A stretch of 16,965 nt of DNA, taken from Casp-actino8 sp044358015. Its GTDB lineage: Bacteria > Actinomycetota > Acidimicrobiia > Acidimicrobiales > Ilumatobacteraceae. The notes under the pieces were generated by a model. The model ran no database searches and was not told the origin of the DNA. It saw nothing but the letters and a program-made list of their open reading frames with translations. Where the stretch lies: contig JBIKOO010000035.1 of assembly GCA_044358015.1 (NCBI GenBank), positions 1 to 16,965 of the forward strand. Reading direction: 5' to 3'. Made by a program: the position numbers and the translations under genes. Below, in pieces: positions 1 through 7,673 of the stretch; positions within the stretch are counted from its first letter, which is position 1; each line of letters opens with the position of its first letter.

Positions 1-384
1 GCGGTCCTCGAAGGTGTCGCTCACCGTGGCGCCGACCTTTTGGAGGCCATCGAGACCGACTACCCCAATGTGTCGGTACCCGAAATCAGGGTCGACGGCG
101 GGATGAGTCGCAACCCCACTTTTATTCAGGCGCTAGCCAATGCCACCAACCGACCAATCTCGGTCTCGCCGATCACCGAGGCCACCACGCTCGGGGCGGC
201 ATATTTGGCAGGTTTGGCCGTCGGAACTTGGTCAAATCTTCAGGAAATTGAGTCTTTGTGGTCGCCACACGCCACTGTTGACCCGCAGTCCAACTACGAT
301 CGTCCTGCGGTTCGTGCCCAGTGGGAGCGGGCTGTGACCCGTGCCGCCGGATGGATCACCGAACTTTCGAGTCTCGACTTCTAG
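1..384 (+). CDS. glpK: FGGY-family carbohydrate kinase, probable glycerol kinase, C-terminal part (5' end outside window)
   Basis: This is the C-terminal 127 residues of an FGGY kinase; the frame is open from base 1, so the start lies upstream of the window. Glycerol kinase phosphorylates glycerol to sn-glycerol-3-phosphate in the cytoplasm using ATP. What is visible: an opening A-V-L-E-G-V-A-H-R stretch typical of the second FGGY domain, the nucleotide-binding RVDGGMSRNPTF segment, then the P-I-x-E-A-T-T-L-G-A-A-Y-L-A-G-L-A-x-G-x-W segment, which is characteristic of glycerol kinases and close relatives. The tail after the W is about 45 residues, as usual for GlpK. The next gene starts 67 bp downstream on the same strand with its own ribosome binding site. 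Other FGGY members (xylulokinase-like) share these motifs, so the substrate is inferred; the family is secure. Confidence 0.8.
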   Translation, partial: AVLEGVAHRGADLLEAIETDYPNVSVPEIRVDGGMSRNPTFIQALANATNRPISVSPITEATTLGAAYLAGLAVGTWSNLQEIESLWSPHATVDPQSNYDRPAVRAQWERAVTRAAGWITELSSLDF

Positions 385-451
385 AGTTTGGAGTTGCTCT
401 TGCCTGTCTCGGCACATAAGGCTGTCGATAAGAGTTTGTGAAAGGAACCCC

Positions 452-979
452 GTGACCGCTTCGAAGATCATCAGCGATAGCCCAGTTCGACCCACCGAGG
501 CCGACACCGAGCTTCTCGCATCGGCTCAAGCCACTGCATTGGCAGTACGCGATCTCTACCATGCCGCTGTTGAAGCGGGTGCTGGTGGCGATCATGTGGC
601 CAGCCTTGTCGCAATCGCCGCCCACCATGACGCCTATGCCCAAGCAATCTCGTCGTTGATTGGACGCGCTGCCCCGCAGGCACGCGACAGCAAACTGTTC
701 GCGGCTAACAAAGCCGACTTTGGTGCTGACACCACGGCTGTTGCCCTGGCTGCCCACACTCTTGAAAATGATCTTGTTGCCGCCCACACCGAAGTTGTTG
801 GCTCACTTGAAGGAACTGAAGGCGCCGCACTTGTGGCGTCAATGATCATCATCGAAGCCCGCCATGTTGTGGCGTTAGCAACGATCGCGGGCAAGTCACC
901 TGTCAGTGACACCGATTTGTTTTTAGTCACCCCCGAGGCTGCAACAGCAGACGCTCAGACCACGACGACCATCGCCTGA
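452..979 (+). CDS. Ferritin-like domain protein, cytoplasmic (first of a pair)
   Basis: Encodes 175 residues with no signal peptide, largely Ala-rich helices, fitting a four-helix ferritin-like bundle (DUF4439/PF13668-like). Possible metal ligands are E105 and H112 in the third helix (LENDLVAAH) and E135 with H138 in the fourth (IIEARH). The first helix has no Glu at the place where the neighbouring gene's product has one (E93), so a complete di-iron site is doubtful. The GTG start at 452 is chosen because an AAAGGA ribosome binding site lies 5 nt upstream; the open frame runs further upstream but would overlap the kinase gene. The C-terminal tail is a Thr/Ala-rich disordered stretch. It is followed after 13 bp by a second ferritin-like gene, so the two are probably co-transcribed. 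The fold is inferred from motif spacing and the neighbour; the exact role (iron handling, redox or scaffold) is unknown. Confidence 0.68.
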   Translation: MTASKIISDSPVRPTEADTELLASAQATALAVRDLYHAAVEAGAGGDHVASLVAIAAHHDAYAQAISSLIGRAAPQARDSKLFAANKADFGADTTAVALAAHTLENDLVAAHTEVVGSLEGTEGAALVASMIIIEARHVVALATIAGKSPVSDTDLFLVTPEAATADAQTTTTIA

Positions 980-992
980 TTCGGAGATCATC

Positions 993-1904
993 ATGAACAA
1001 CTCACATCGCGAAGAACTTCATACTTTCTCCAAAATTGTCAAAGCAACCCAAGGTGCCGACTTTGGTCCGGCTTTGCAGTCGTCGCTTTCTCGTCGCCGT
1101 TTCTTCATCGCTGGAGGCGCCACCATTTCGTTTGGTGCACTACTCGCAGCGTGTGGTGGTTCGACAACAACAACAGAGATCCCTCGAATCGGTAATGCTC
1201 CCGAAAAGACTGAACTCGTTGACGCACCAGTCACCGATATCGCCCTCTTGCGCACTGCGACATCGCTTGAACACAATGCCATTTTTGTTTACGAAGCCGT
1301 TGTAGCCGCTGGCCTGTTGTCAGGTGATGCGGCCACTTTGGCCGCTCGTTTTTTGAGCGACCACAAGGCCCACGCTGAAGCAACCGCGTCGCTCACCGAG
1401 AAGTTGGGTGGCAAGGCTTTCAACGAACCCAACCCGCGTTTGCAATCGATCTACATTGAGCCCGCTTTACGACTCATCACCGGCGACGAAGCCAAAGGGA
1501 TCCCAGCAACCGACGATCCCGTAGCCGACGTGTTGGCTTTGGCCTACGCCTTGGAAACTATTGCTGGTTCGACCTATCAGGTGTACGTCCCGATGTTGGC
1601 CGACCCCGCATTGCGCGGTGCTGCCATCGGAATTGGTGAACAAGAAGCTCGCCATGCCGCAGTCATTGGTTCACTATTGAACCCAACTCGCCTGGTCTCC
1701 TCATTCGGTCTTTCAATTGCCGCCGAGTACCAAGAAGAGACTGATGTGCCCGCCGCTGCGTACGCCGTGCCATCAGCGTTTGGTACCAAGGCTCCTGTTC
1801 CGGTCACTCTTGGTGCTGCCAACGAATCAGGTATTCGCACCTCGCTCAACCTTGAAACACCAAGCCTGAACTCGATGGTGTACGAATACCTCGACGGCGA
1901 GTGA
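993..1904 (+). CDS. Tat-exported, probable lipoprotein with ferritin-like domain
   Basis: Encodes 303 residues. Residues 33-38 (SRRRFF) form a twin-arginine motif, followed by a hydrophobic stretch and a lipobox L-A-A-C with Cys54, so export folded by Tat and lipid anchoring outside the membrane are likely. After a Ser/Thr linker comes a ferritin-like domain (PF13668 type), about residues 83-230, with E93 (SLEHN), H124/H127 (DHKAH), E188 (ALETI) and E217/E219-H221 (GEQEARH) as probable metal ligands. Tat export suits a protein that must bind its metal before secretion. The C-terminal 70 residues match no domain I know and end in a Y-E-Y-L-D-G-E tail. The ATG at 993 has GGAG at 983-986. It lies 13 bp behind the other ferritin-like gene. 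Families of this kind are annotated as ferritin-like/Dps-like or desiccation-related; a substrate cannot be stated. Confidence 0.82.
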   Translation: MNNSHREELHTFSKIVKATQGADFGPALQSSLSRRRFFIAGGATISFGALLAACGGSTTTTEIPRIGNAPEKTELVDAPVTDIALLRTATSLEHNAIFVYEAVVAAGLLSGDAATLAARFLSDHKAHAEATASLTEKLGGKAFNEPNPRLQSIYIEPALRLITGDEAKGIPATDDPVADVLALAYALETIAGSTYQVYVPMLADPALRGAAIGIGEQEARHAAVIGSLLNPTRLVSSFGLSIAAEYQEETDVPAAAYAVPSAFGTKAPVPVTLGAANESGIRTSLNLETPSLNSMVYEYLDGE

Positions 1905-1915
1905 TTTTTCCCTCG

Positions 1916-1921
1916 TACACT
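1916..1921 (+). promoter_or_regulatory. Putative -10 box of rnpB (TACACT)
   Basis: TACACT fits the actinobacterial TANNNT -10 pattern and lies 6 nt before base 1928, where helix P1 of the RNase P RNA begins. It sits 12 bp after the stop codon of the ferritin-like gene, so any -35 contacts would lie inside that gene's last codons. I see no convincing -35 hexamer. Confidence 0.5.
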
Positions 1922-1927
1922 TCTCGC

Positions 1928-2293
<366 letters not shown>

Positions 2294-2303
2294 CCCACAA
2301 GCT

Positions 2304-2603
2304 TTATCGATCGTCGCGCGTGAGCGCCGCCGCCCGCACGCGTTCGAGTTCTTCGAGTTGCATCGGGTCTTTCAGCGAGAGCAGTCGAGCGTAGAACTTC
2401 AGCCCACGTGCCGTGCCAGTGACTCGCACCGGGATTCGATCACCCAAATCAGATCCAAATCCACGCGGAATATCGACGTTGTATACACCAGCCTCATGCA
2501 AATCCGATTCATCAGCCGCCAAGGCAGCGCTCTCATAGCCCCCGAGACCAAACAGTTCTGCGTCCACAAAAAAGGTGAATTCAGTAACTGTTTCTTCGCT
2601 CAT
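2304..2603 (-). CDS. Hypothetical protein, 99 residues
   Basis: I do not recognise this protein. It has 99 residues, is acidic at the N-terminus, contains no membrane segment, signal peptide or cysteine, and its second half is basic and helical with an L-x-E-L-E-R-V-R-A-A-A-L heptad-like stretch near the end. The composition looks like a real protein rather than a shadow frame. The reading frame fills the space between rnpB and the P450 gene and is divergent from the latter, with an 86-bp shared upstream region. Only a weak purine-rich stretch (GTGAAAA) precedes the ATG. A longer plus-strand frame across the same bases overlaps the 3' end of rnpB and has poor composition, so it was rejected. 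Evidence is limited to frame, composition and position. Confidence 0.55.
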   Translation of the reverse strand: MSEETVTEFTFFVDAELFGLGGYESAALAADESDLHEAGVYNVDIPRGFGSDLGDRIPVRVTGTARGLKFYARLLSLKDPMQLEELERVRAAALTRDDR

Positions 2604-2675
2604 ATTTTCACAATGCCATATGCAGAACCAGTTGTCGCATTAGAGCCCGACAGTTCTCAGGGCTCACCCGCCTAC

Positions 2676-2681
2676 TACGGT
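2676..2681 (+). promoter_or_regulatory. Possible -10 box of the P450 gene (TACGGT)
   Basis: TACGGT matches TANNNT and ends 8 nt before the P450 ATG. No purine-rich ribosome binding site separates it from the start, which would fit a leaderless or nearly leaderless mRNA. There is no good -35 match, so this is a weak call. Confidence 0.3.
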
Positions 2682-2689
2682 AAGAGTCC

Positions 2690-3964
2690 ATGAGTACGTT
2701 CAATTTTGATTCAATTCCCCACGTTGCCCTGTCAGAGATCGACTTTTCTTCACCAGAGTTTTGGCTCAAGGACCGAGCGTTCCGTGAAGGCGCATTCAAG
2801 ACTCTGCGTGATGAATCACCCTTTCAGTATTTTGAAGAAGCCGTTATCCAAGGTTCACCATTCCCCCAAGGTCCTGGCTACCGAGCCATCACTCGCCACG
2901 ACGACATTTGGCATGTCAGCCGTAACCCGCAATTGTTCTGCAGTGGTAAAGGTTCAAACATCGGCGACTTACCGACCGAGATGAATGAGTTCTTCGGCTC
3001 AATGATCAACATGGACGATCCCAAGCACTTCCGTTTGCGCAACATCGTGTCGCGCGGTTTCGCCCCCAAAGAAGTCGCGCGTATTGAAGACCAAGTTCGT
3101 TCGCGAGCCGAGAAGCTCGTGACCGATTTGCTCGAACGCTTTCCACAAGGCGAATGCGATTTCGTTGAAGAAGTCGCGGCCGCACTCCCCCTTGAGATCA
3201 TTTGCGACATGATGGGAATCCCCGAATCAGATCACAAGCAAATCTTCCACTGGACCAATGTGATCTTGGGCGTCGGTGACCCTGAATTTGGTTCATCACT
3301 GGACGACTTGATGAAAGTCGCCATTGAAATGTTCTCCTATGCCCAAGCGCTTGGCGAAGATCGCGTCAAGAATCCACGAGAAGACGTGACGTCGGCAATG
3401 ATGAACGCGGTCGTTGATGGCGAACGCCTCACTGCTCAAGAATTCGGTTCCTTCTTCATCTTGCTCGTTGTGGCTGGCAACGAAACAACACGCAATGCCA
3501 TTAGCCATGGCATGAAGTTGTTAACCGATCACCCCGAGCAAAAGGCTTTGTGGTTCAACAACTTTGACGCACACACAAAAACTGCTGTCGAAGAGATCGT
3601 TCGTTATGCAACACCCGTCATTCACTTCCGTCGCACCGTCACCGAAGACACCGAACTTTCGGGGCAGAAATTAGTTGCCGGCGAGAAAGTCGTGATGTGG
3701 TACTGCTCAGGTAACCGTGACGAGAGAGTGTTTGTTGATCCATTTAAGTTTGATATCACGCGCACCTCGGCAACGCCACAAGTTGGTTTCGGTGCCGGCG
3801 GACCTCACTTCTGCCTCGGTGCCAACTTGGCCCGCCGCGAAGTATCGGTGATGTTTGATGAAATCCGTCGACGTATGCCCAACATGCGCACCACTGGCGA
3901 ACCCGCCATGCTGCAAAGTGCATTCATTAACGGCATCAAGCGCATGCCCTGCGCCTGGAACTGA
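2690..3964 (+). CDS. Cytochrome P450, class I bacterial type, CYP125/CYP124/CYP142-like
   Basis: A soluble heme monooxygenase of 424 residues, a standard bacterial length. The I-helix oxygen-activation motif A-G-N-E-T-T is at residues 262-267, the K-helix ExxR is E302-R305, and the heme-binding loop FGAGGPHFCLG is at 367-377 with Cys375 as the axial ligand. The segment MINMDDPKHFRLR, about residue 104 onward, and the N-E-T-T-R run are typical of the group that holds CYP124, CYP125 and CYP142, enzymes that hydroxylate terminal methyl groups of sterol side chains or branched lipids; assignment to that group is from memory of these motifs, and the substrate is inferred. It needs a ferredoxin and reductase, neither of which is nearby. 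The acyl-CoA dehydrogenase and dehydrogenases elsewhere in the window fit a lipid-degrading lifestyle but are not linked in an operon. The stop codon is immediately followed by the convergent thymidine kinase stop. Confidence 0.95.
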   Translation: MSTFNFDSIPHVALSEIDFSSPEFWLKDRAFREGAFKTLRDESPFQYFEEAVIQGSPFPQGPGYRAITRHDDIWHVSRNPQLFCSGKGSNIGDLPTEMNEFFGSMINMDDPKHFRLRNIVSRGFAPKEVARIEDQVRSRAEKLVTDLLERFPQGECDFVEEVAAALPLEIICDMMGIPESDHKQIFHWTNVILGVGDPEFGSSLDDLMKVAIEMFSYAQALGEDRVKNPREDVTSAMMNAVVDGERLTAQEFGSFFILLVVAGNETTRNAISHGMKLLTDHPEQKALWFNNFDAHTKTAVEEIVRYATPVIHFRRTVTEDTELSGQKLVAGEKVVMWYCSGNRDERVFVDPFKFDITRTSATPQVGFGAGGPHFCLGANLARREVSVMFDEIRRRMPNMRTTGEPAMLQSAFINGIKRMPCAWN

Positions 3965-4579
3965 TTATTCGGAAGTAACGCTTTCGCCCATGTCGCCGCG
4001 CACATAGTGCCGGCGACACAGCAATTCGTAGCGAACGACATCACCAAACATGGGTGTCGCAACATCACTCGTGTCGCCGACGACCACGGTCTCGCCTTCG
4101 TACACGACGACACCATTCACGACTCGAGCGTTGTGCGTTGCTCGCGAACCACACCAGCATCGGGCTTCAACCTGCATTTCGACTCGTTCGTTGGCCACCT
4201 CAAGCATGCGTTTTGTGCCCTCAAAAAGCAGTCCTTTGAAATCAGTAATCAGCCCAAAGGCGTACACATCAACATCAAGATCGTCTGCGACACGTGCCAA
4301 CTGATCGCATTGGGCAATGGAATAGAACTGAACTTCGTCGCACACCACAAAATCAAGCGGCATGCGCGATTGCGCAAGTTCAAACAAATCAATTTCAGGC
4401 GACACTTCAACCGCAGGGGCCGAAACGCCCAATCGGCTAGTGACCTGAGTGCCATCGCGGTCGAGTTTCGTGAGCAAAAGCCCTTGGCGATCACGAACCG
4501 CCAAGTTGTGGTGAATCTGCAGTGCCAAAGTGCTCTTACCCGAGCCCATAGTGCCGAAACTAAACCGCAGAGTTGCCAT
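3965..4579 (-). CDS. tdk: Thymidine kinase, type II
   Basis: Phosphorylates thymidine to dTMP in the salvage pathway, in the cytoplasm. The protein is 204 residues, normal for the bacterial and human-TK1-like family. Visible motifs: P-loop GTMGSGKST at 9-17, the catalytic Glu82 in C-D-E-V-Q-F-Y, the A-F-G-L-x-x-D-F segment at 107-114, and a structural zinc site from C141/C143 (CWCG) and C188/H191 (LCRRH). The first zinc pair reads C-x-C rather than the C-x2-C of the enterobacterial enzyme; I believe this is usual in actinobacteria. It is the third gene of a minus-strand run, 29 bp behind the EEP hydrolase gene. No strong ribosome binding site precedes the ATG. Its stop abuts the stop of the P450 gene on the other strand. 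Confidence 0.95.
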   Translation of the reverse strand: MATLRFSFGTMGSGKSTLALQIHHNLAVRDRQGLLLTKLDRDGTQVTSRLGVSAPAVEVSPEIDLFELAQSRMPLDFVVCDEVQFYSIAQCDQLARVADDLDVDVYAFGLITDFKGLLFEGTKRMLEVANERVEMQVEARCWCGSRATHNARVVNGVVVYEGETVVVGDTSDVATPMFGDVVRYELLCRRHYVRGDMGESVTSE

Positions 4580-4608
4580 ACCGCGGACAAACTTAGTCGC
4601 TGGCAGGC

Positions 4609-5406
4609 CTATTCGTTAGTGTCAACTGATCGCTCGGTCAGCACATCAGCAACTACTGCAAAGTGATCGCTGGCTTGTACCCCACCCACGGGCTCAACAC
4701 CAGCGAGCCAAACTCGAACCGGATTCCCGACCGGTTTAGGCCTTGGCCATGTCACAAAGAGATAATCAAGACGCCGATTCGGCCAGTTGGCATTGGCGAG
4801 ATACTCGTTGCGATCACTCCAGGTATGCCCGAATCCTTCGCCTTTGAGTTCCCACATATCGGCGAAGACAACATTGCGATTCTTGACAACTGTTCGACCG
4901 GTCAACCGACGAATCTCATCACTATCGGGCACCGCGTTGAAGTCACCACCAACTAGAACGGGCAGATCGGCGCTTGGGTCGGTGCGTAAAGTCAGAACAA
5001 GATCAGAAATAGCGTCCACTTGTAACTGACGAACATGCGATTCATCAAAGCGATGATCAATGTGTGTACCAATGACGGGCCATTGCCCCCACGGTGTATC
5101 AAGCACTGCCCACAGCGCTCGGCGATGCGCAGGTTCGCCGGCAGCATTTGGAAGAGCCACTTGACCAAATCGAACAATCGGCCACCTGGACAAAACTGCG
5201 TTCCCCATATTCCAGGGGCTCGTAGTTACGACGCATTGATAACCAAATTTCGCAGCCAAGTTTTCTGCTTGCTTTTCAGTGGTATGGACTTCTTGCAAAA
5301 AAAGCACATCAGGATTTTCGTCTTTGATGACATGTTCAATCGCCACTTGTCGTTCTTGCCACGGCCCAAAGTGATGCCAGACATTCCATGTCATCAGACG
5401 CAACAT
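4609..5406 (-). CDS. Endonuclease/exonuclease/phosphatase (EEP) family hydrolase
   Basis: A metal-dependent phosphodiesterase or phosphatase of the EEP fold (DNase I/sphingomyelinase/ExoIII superfamily), 265 residues, nearly all of it the catalytic domain. The full active-site set is present: N8 (TWNVW), E39 (LQEV), H115 (GTHID), D155 and N157 (GGDFNA), D214 (RRLDYLF) and D247-H248 (SDHFAV). There is no signal peptide, so it acts in the cytoplasm. The substrate cannot be told from the sequence; relatives cleave DNA, phospholipids or inositol phosphates. The ATG lies 8 bp after the stop of the upstream peptidase gene with no recognisable ribosome binding site, suggesting translation by coupling or re-initiation. 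The thymidine kinase gene follows after 29 bp. Confidence 0.9.
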   Translation of the reverse strand: MLRLMTWNVWHHFGPWQERQVAIEHVIKDENPDVLFLQEVHTTEKQAENLAAKFGYQCVVTTSPWNMGNAVLSRWPIVRFGQVALPNAAGEPAHRRALWAVLDTPWGQWPVIGTHIDHRFDESHVRQLQVDAISDLVLTLRTDPSADLPVLVGGDFNAVPDSDEIRRLTGRTVVKNRNVVFADMWELKGEGFGHTWSDRNEYLANANWPNRRLDYLFVTWPRPKPVGNPVRVWLAGVEPVGGVQASDHFAVVADVLTERSVDTNE

Positions 5407-5414
5407 AGGGAACT

Positions 5415-7505
5415 TCAGTTGGCGACTTTGCGCGAGTCGAAGCGTCGCACCGAACTCACTGGAATGAAGCGCAGATCGCCAGAAGGAGAAAATGTTCCTT
5501 GAACATCGACGAGCACCCTGGTCGCTGACGATGTGTAAATGCAGAATGAGCCATCTGCGTCAACGGGAACAACAGCCAAGTTTGCGACCGATCGACCGAC
5601 TGTCGCGTTGGCATTTGATTGCGATTGTGGACCAGGCACCAAAGCCGAACACTTGTCGGCAGTGGCGTATCCAGCGGCCTTGGCATCGGTCAAGGTGAGA
5701 TTAATCAGCACGGCCGAAGCGCCGGCCGGGGCTGACATTTTGATGACTGCTCCGGCTTTGAACACATCAGCACAGTTATCAGTGCACTTACGAGTGTCAA
5801 TCAGGCGGGTGGGCACAGCTGGCGAGTATCCCCACTGGCCGACTGGGCTGGGTGCGAAGACTCCTTGCACATCGATGATCTGGTTCAAGCTGGCATTGGC
5901 CAAGGTACAAAAACCTGGCTTGTCACCAACGACTCCCATCGGTACCACTGCCAAGTTTGCAACAGTGTCGTCATTGCCGTAGTTGATATTTGAGCGAGTC
6001 TGTTCACCAGCTTGCAGGTTTTCACATGAATCAGCAGTGAGGTAACCCGCACCAGTTGTACCAGTCACAGTGATGTTCGACAACATCGCTACCGAACCAG
6101 TGGGAGCATGCGCGACGACAACTCCATTTTCGTTCAGCGCGACGACTTTTCCACCGGCACTTCGCGTGTCAAGTACCCGAGTTGGTGACAGGGGTGTAAA
6201 CATTGTGGCTTTGCTGTCAGCGAGACGTGAGGGCATAAAGAATCCTTGCGCGTCAACAATGATGTGCATCGGACTTGAGTTATACAAACAGAATCGACCC
6301 CATTCATCAAGCGGTACAACTGCGAGGTTGGCTACCGTTGCGCCGACCGCGACATTGCCATTAGACCAAGCGCGATCTCCCGTCACATTTCCACCGCAAC
6401 TTTCGGCGGTCACATACCCTGCTTCGTTTGCACCAGTCAACGTGATGTTGACGAGCGCCGATGTTGCACCAGCCGGCCCCTGCAACGGCACTGATGTTCG
6501 CCATCCAGCCTGCGGACGATCTTGCCATGTGCATTTGCGAATAGTCGCGCCAGCTTCAATAACGTTGCTGCAGTAACGCTTGACCGACACACCGTTGACC
6601 GAAGCGATCTTCACTGCTTCCTCAACTGTTCCGCGAAATTCAAAGTGCATCGGATCGCGAATGACGTTGCTCTTCACCGTCACCGGGGTCGTGCAACCAC
6701 CGCTCCAGCCATAGCCGCCCCACAGCAATCCCCATTTTTCGGCAGTTTGAACAACCCACTGCGGAATGTTGGTGGCCATCGGAACCCCACAAGCAGTGGT
6801 TGGCGACTCAGCATTGGGCATGTAACGCTTTTCGGGGTTCGCGCCGACGTTGAAGTCAATAGCCAAACCCCAAGCGTGGTTTGACAATGAAGCCCTTGTC
6901 AGACCGACACAGTCTTTGCGAGTGTTCGATGTGCAGCGAAAGTTGTAACCAATTGCATCGCTGATGCGATATCCGTTGGCCTGAATCTCGCCTAGAAAAC
7001 CTTCGAATAATGCCAAAGCGGCCGGGGGCGCTTGCAGCGCTCCGGCCCTAATCGTTCCAACCTTGTCAGCGTTTTTCCATAACGCCGCTTCCCAATCCTT
7101 TAATGCCGGCGAACCCGAATATGCCCAGCCGTTGCTTTTCCATCCGGGATTCAACGTCCCGTCAGCTGCAATGGGAAATGGTGGAGTTCCCCAACCATTT
7201 TTGGTGGCATCGGTGTATTTCGAAATCACACACGATGCAACAGCGCCAGTAGCAATTTGAACATCAGTACATTTCGCGGGCATTGAGGGCAAAGTCCAAG
7301 GAGTCGAGTTGGAGGTGTCGATTGCCACCTTCGCGGCAGGAGCCGAGCCTTTGGCCTGAGCGGTGTCGGGGGCGGTCAACATGGCGATCACGATGACGGC
7401 ATATGACACGAGGGCGATCAAAACGACAAAGGGTGCAAAGCGAAACTTGCGGGGCAAGTGATCTTGCATCTCATGGGGATTCTGAAAAAACTGCTGACTC
7501 ATCAC
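5415..7505 (-). CDS. Exported M15-family peptidoglycan peptidase with three C-terminal Cys-paired repeats
   Basis: A 696-residue exported or membrane-anchored cell-wall enzyme. Residues 24-45 are a hydrophobic segment after a basic stretch (signal peptide or anchor, with T-A-Q-A-K-G just after). Residues about 155-292 form an M15 peptidase domain (VanY/L-Ala-D-Glu peptidase type): the zinc motif S-N-H-A-W-G-L-A-I-D gives H210 and D217, and D-P-M-H-F-E gives D284 and H287. The D-x-x-H-F-E form is the one seen in the M15_4 group (PF13539). The likely substrate is peptidoglycan stem peptides; the bond cut is not certain. From about residue 337 to the end there are three repeats of about 125 residues, each with a [LI]-x-N-[IL]-T-[LV]-T ... 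G-Y-x-T-A-x-x-C ... V-A-N-L-A-V-V-P ... F-C ... V-D-x-Q-G-x-F pattern. The first codon taken is GTG at 7505, followed at once by ATG at 7502; either could be the start and neither has a clear ribosome binding site. It leads a run with the EEP hydrolase and tdk. Confidence 0.9.
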   Translation of the reverse strand: MMSQQFFQNPHEMQDHLPRKFRFAPFVVLIALVSYAVIVIAMLTAPDTAQAKGSAPAAKVAIDTSNSTPWTLPSMPAKCTDVQIATGAVASCVISKYTDATKNGWGTPPFPIAADGTLNPGWKSNGWAYSGSPALKDWEAALWKNADKVGTIRAGALQAPPAALALFEGFLGEIQANGYRISDAIGYNFRCTSNTRKDCVGLTRASLSNHAWGLAIDFNVGANPEKRYMPNAESPTTACGVPMATNIPQWVVQTAEKWGLLWGGYGWSGGCTTPVTVKSNVIRDPMHFEFRGTVEEAVKIASVNGVSVKRYCSNVIEAGATIRKCTWQDRPQAGWRTSVPLQGPAGATSALVNITLTGANEAGYVTAESCGGNVTGDRAWSNGNVAVGATVANLAVVPLDEWGRFCLYNSSPMHIIVDAQGFFMPSRLADSKATMFTPLSPTRVLDTRSAGGKVVALNENGVVVAHAPTGSVAMLSNITVTGTTGAGYLTADSCENLQAGEQTRSNINYGNDDTVANLAVVPMGVVGDKPGFCTLANASLNQIIDVQGVFAPSPVGQWGYSPAVPTRLIDTRKCTDNCADVFKAGAVIKMSAPAGASAVLINLTLTDAKAAGYATADKCSALVPGPQSQSNANATVGRSVANLAVVPVDADGSFCIYTSSATRVLVDVQGTFSPSGDLRFIPVSSVRRFDSRKVAN
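5490..6497 (-). repeat. Three protein-level repeats of about 125 residues in the M15 peptidase
   Basis: Residues about 337-422, 436-550 and 559-672 of the peptidase are copies of one module. Each copy holds a Cys pair 36-39 residues apart (C370/C406, C494/C533, C619/C655), so one disulfide per module is likely outside the cell. The linker motif P-T-R-x-[LI]-D-T-R precedes copies two and three (441-448, 565-572), and a decayed version (V-R-R-F-D-S-R, 686-692) ends the protein. The copies are diverged at DNA level. This pattern is common at the C-terminus of secreted actinobacterial proteins; its ligand is unknown to me. Confidence 0.8.
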
Positions 7506-7607
7506 GAAAAGAGGTATCGGCGCTCACTTTCAAACTCTTGAGCAACTCGTGCGAAAAATCTCATATGCAGGACAAACGCACATTTTTGAGGCGTGCCGTC
7601 GTTCATG

Positions 7608-7633
7608 TCTTGTGAACAATTCTGTTCACAAGA
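7608..7633. promoter_or_regulatory. Perfect palindrome upstream of the VWA gene (operator or 5'-UTR hairpin)
   Basis: Two 11-bp arms (TCTTGTGAACA at 7608-7618 and its exact reverse complement at 7623-7633) flank a 4-bp spacer, ATTC. It lies in the 168-bp region between the divergent peptidase and VWA-protein starts, 40 bp before the VWA ATG. The symmetry suits a dimeric repressor operator; as RNA it would be a strong hairpin but has no T-tract, so it is a poor terminator. It does not match an actinobacterial LexA box, which needs GAAC and GTTC separated by 4 bp; here the gap is 6. The rest of the intergenic region holds nothing else I can name. Confidence 0.6.
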
Positions 7634-7673
7634 TTCATGTACCCAACTCTCGATTCAACGAAAGCAGACACCT

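Noticed and set aside
341..451. Longer N-terminus for the first ferritin-like protein
   Set aside because: It would overlap the kinase gene and lacks a ribosome binding site, whereas GTG 452 has AAAGGA at the right distance.
4007..4666. Plus-strand reading frame of 219 codons
   Set aside because: It is entirely antisense to thymidine kinase, whose motifs are complete; composition is His/Arg/Thr-rich as in shadow frames.
7608..7633. LexA/SOS box or CRP-type site
   Set aside because: GAAC and GTTC are 6 bp apart rather than 4, and TGTGA/TCACA are 10 bp apart rather than 6; the half-sites fit neither spacing.
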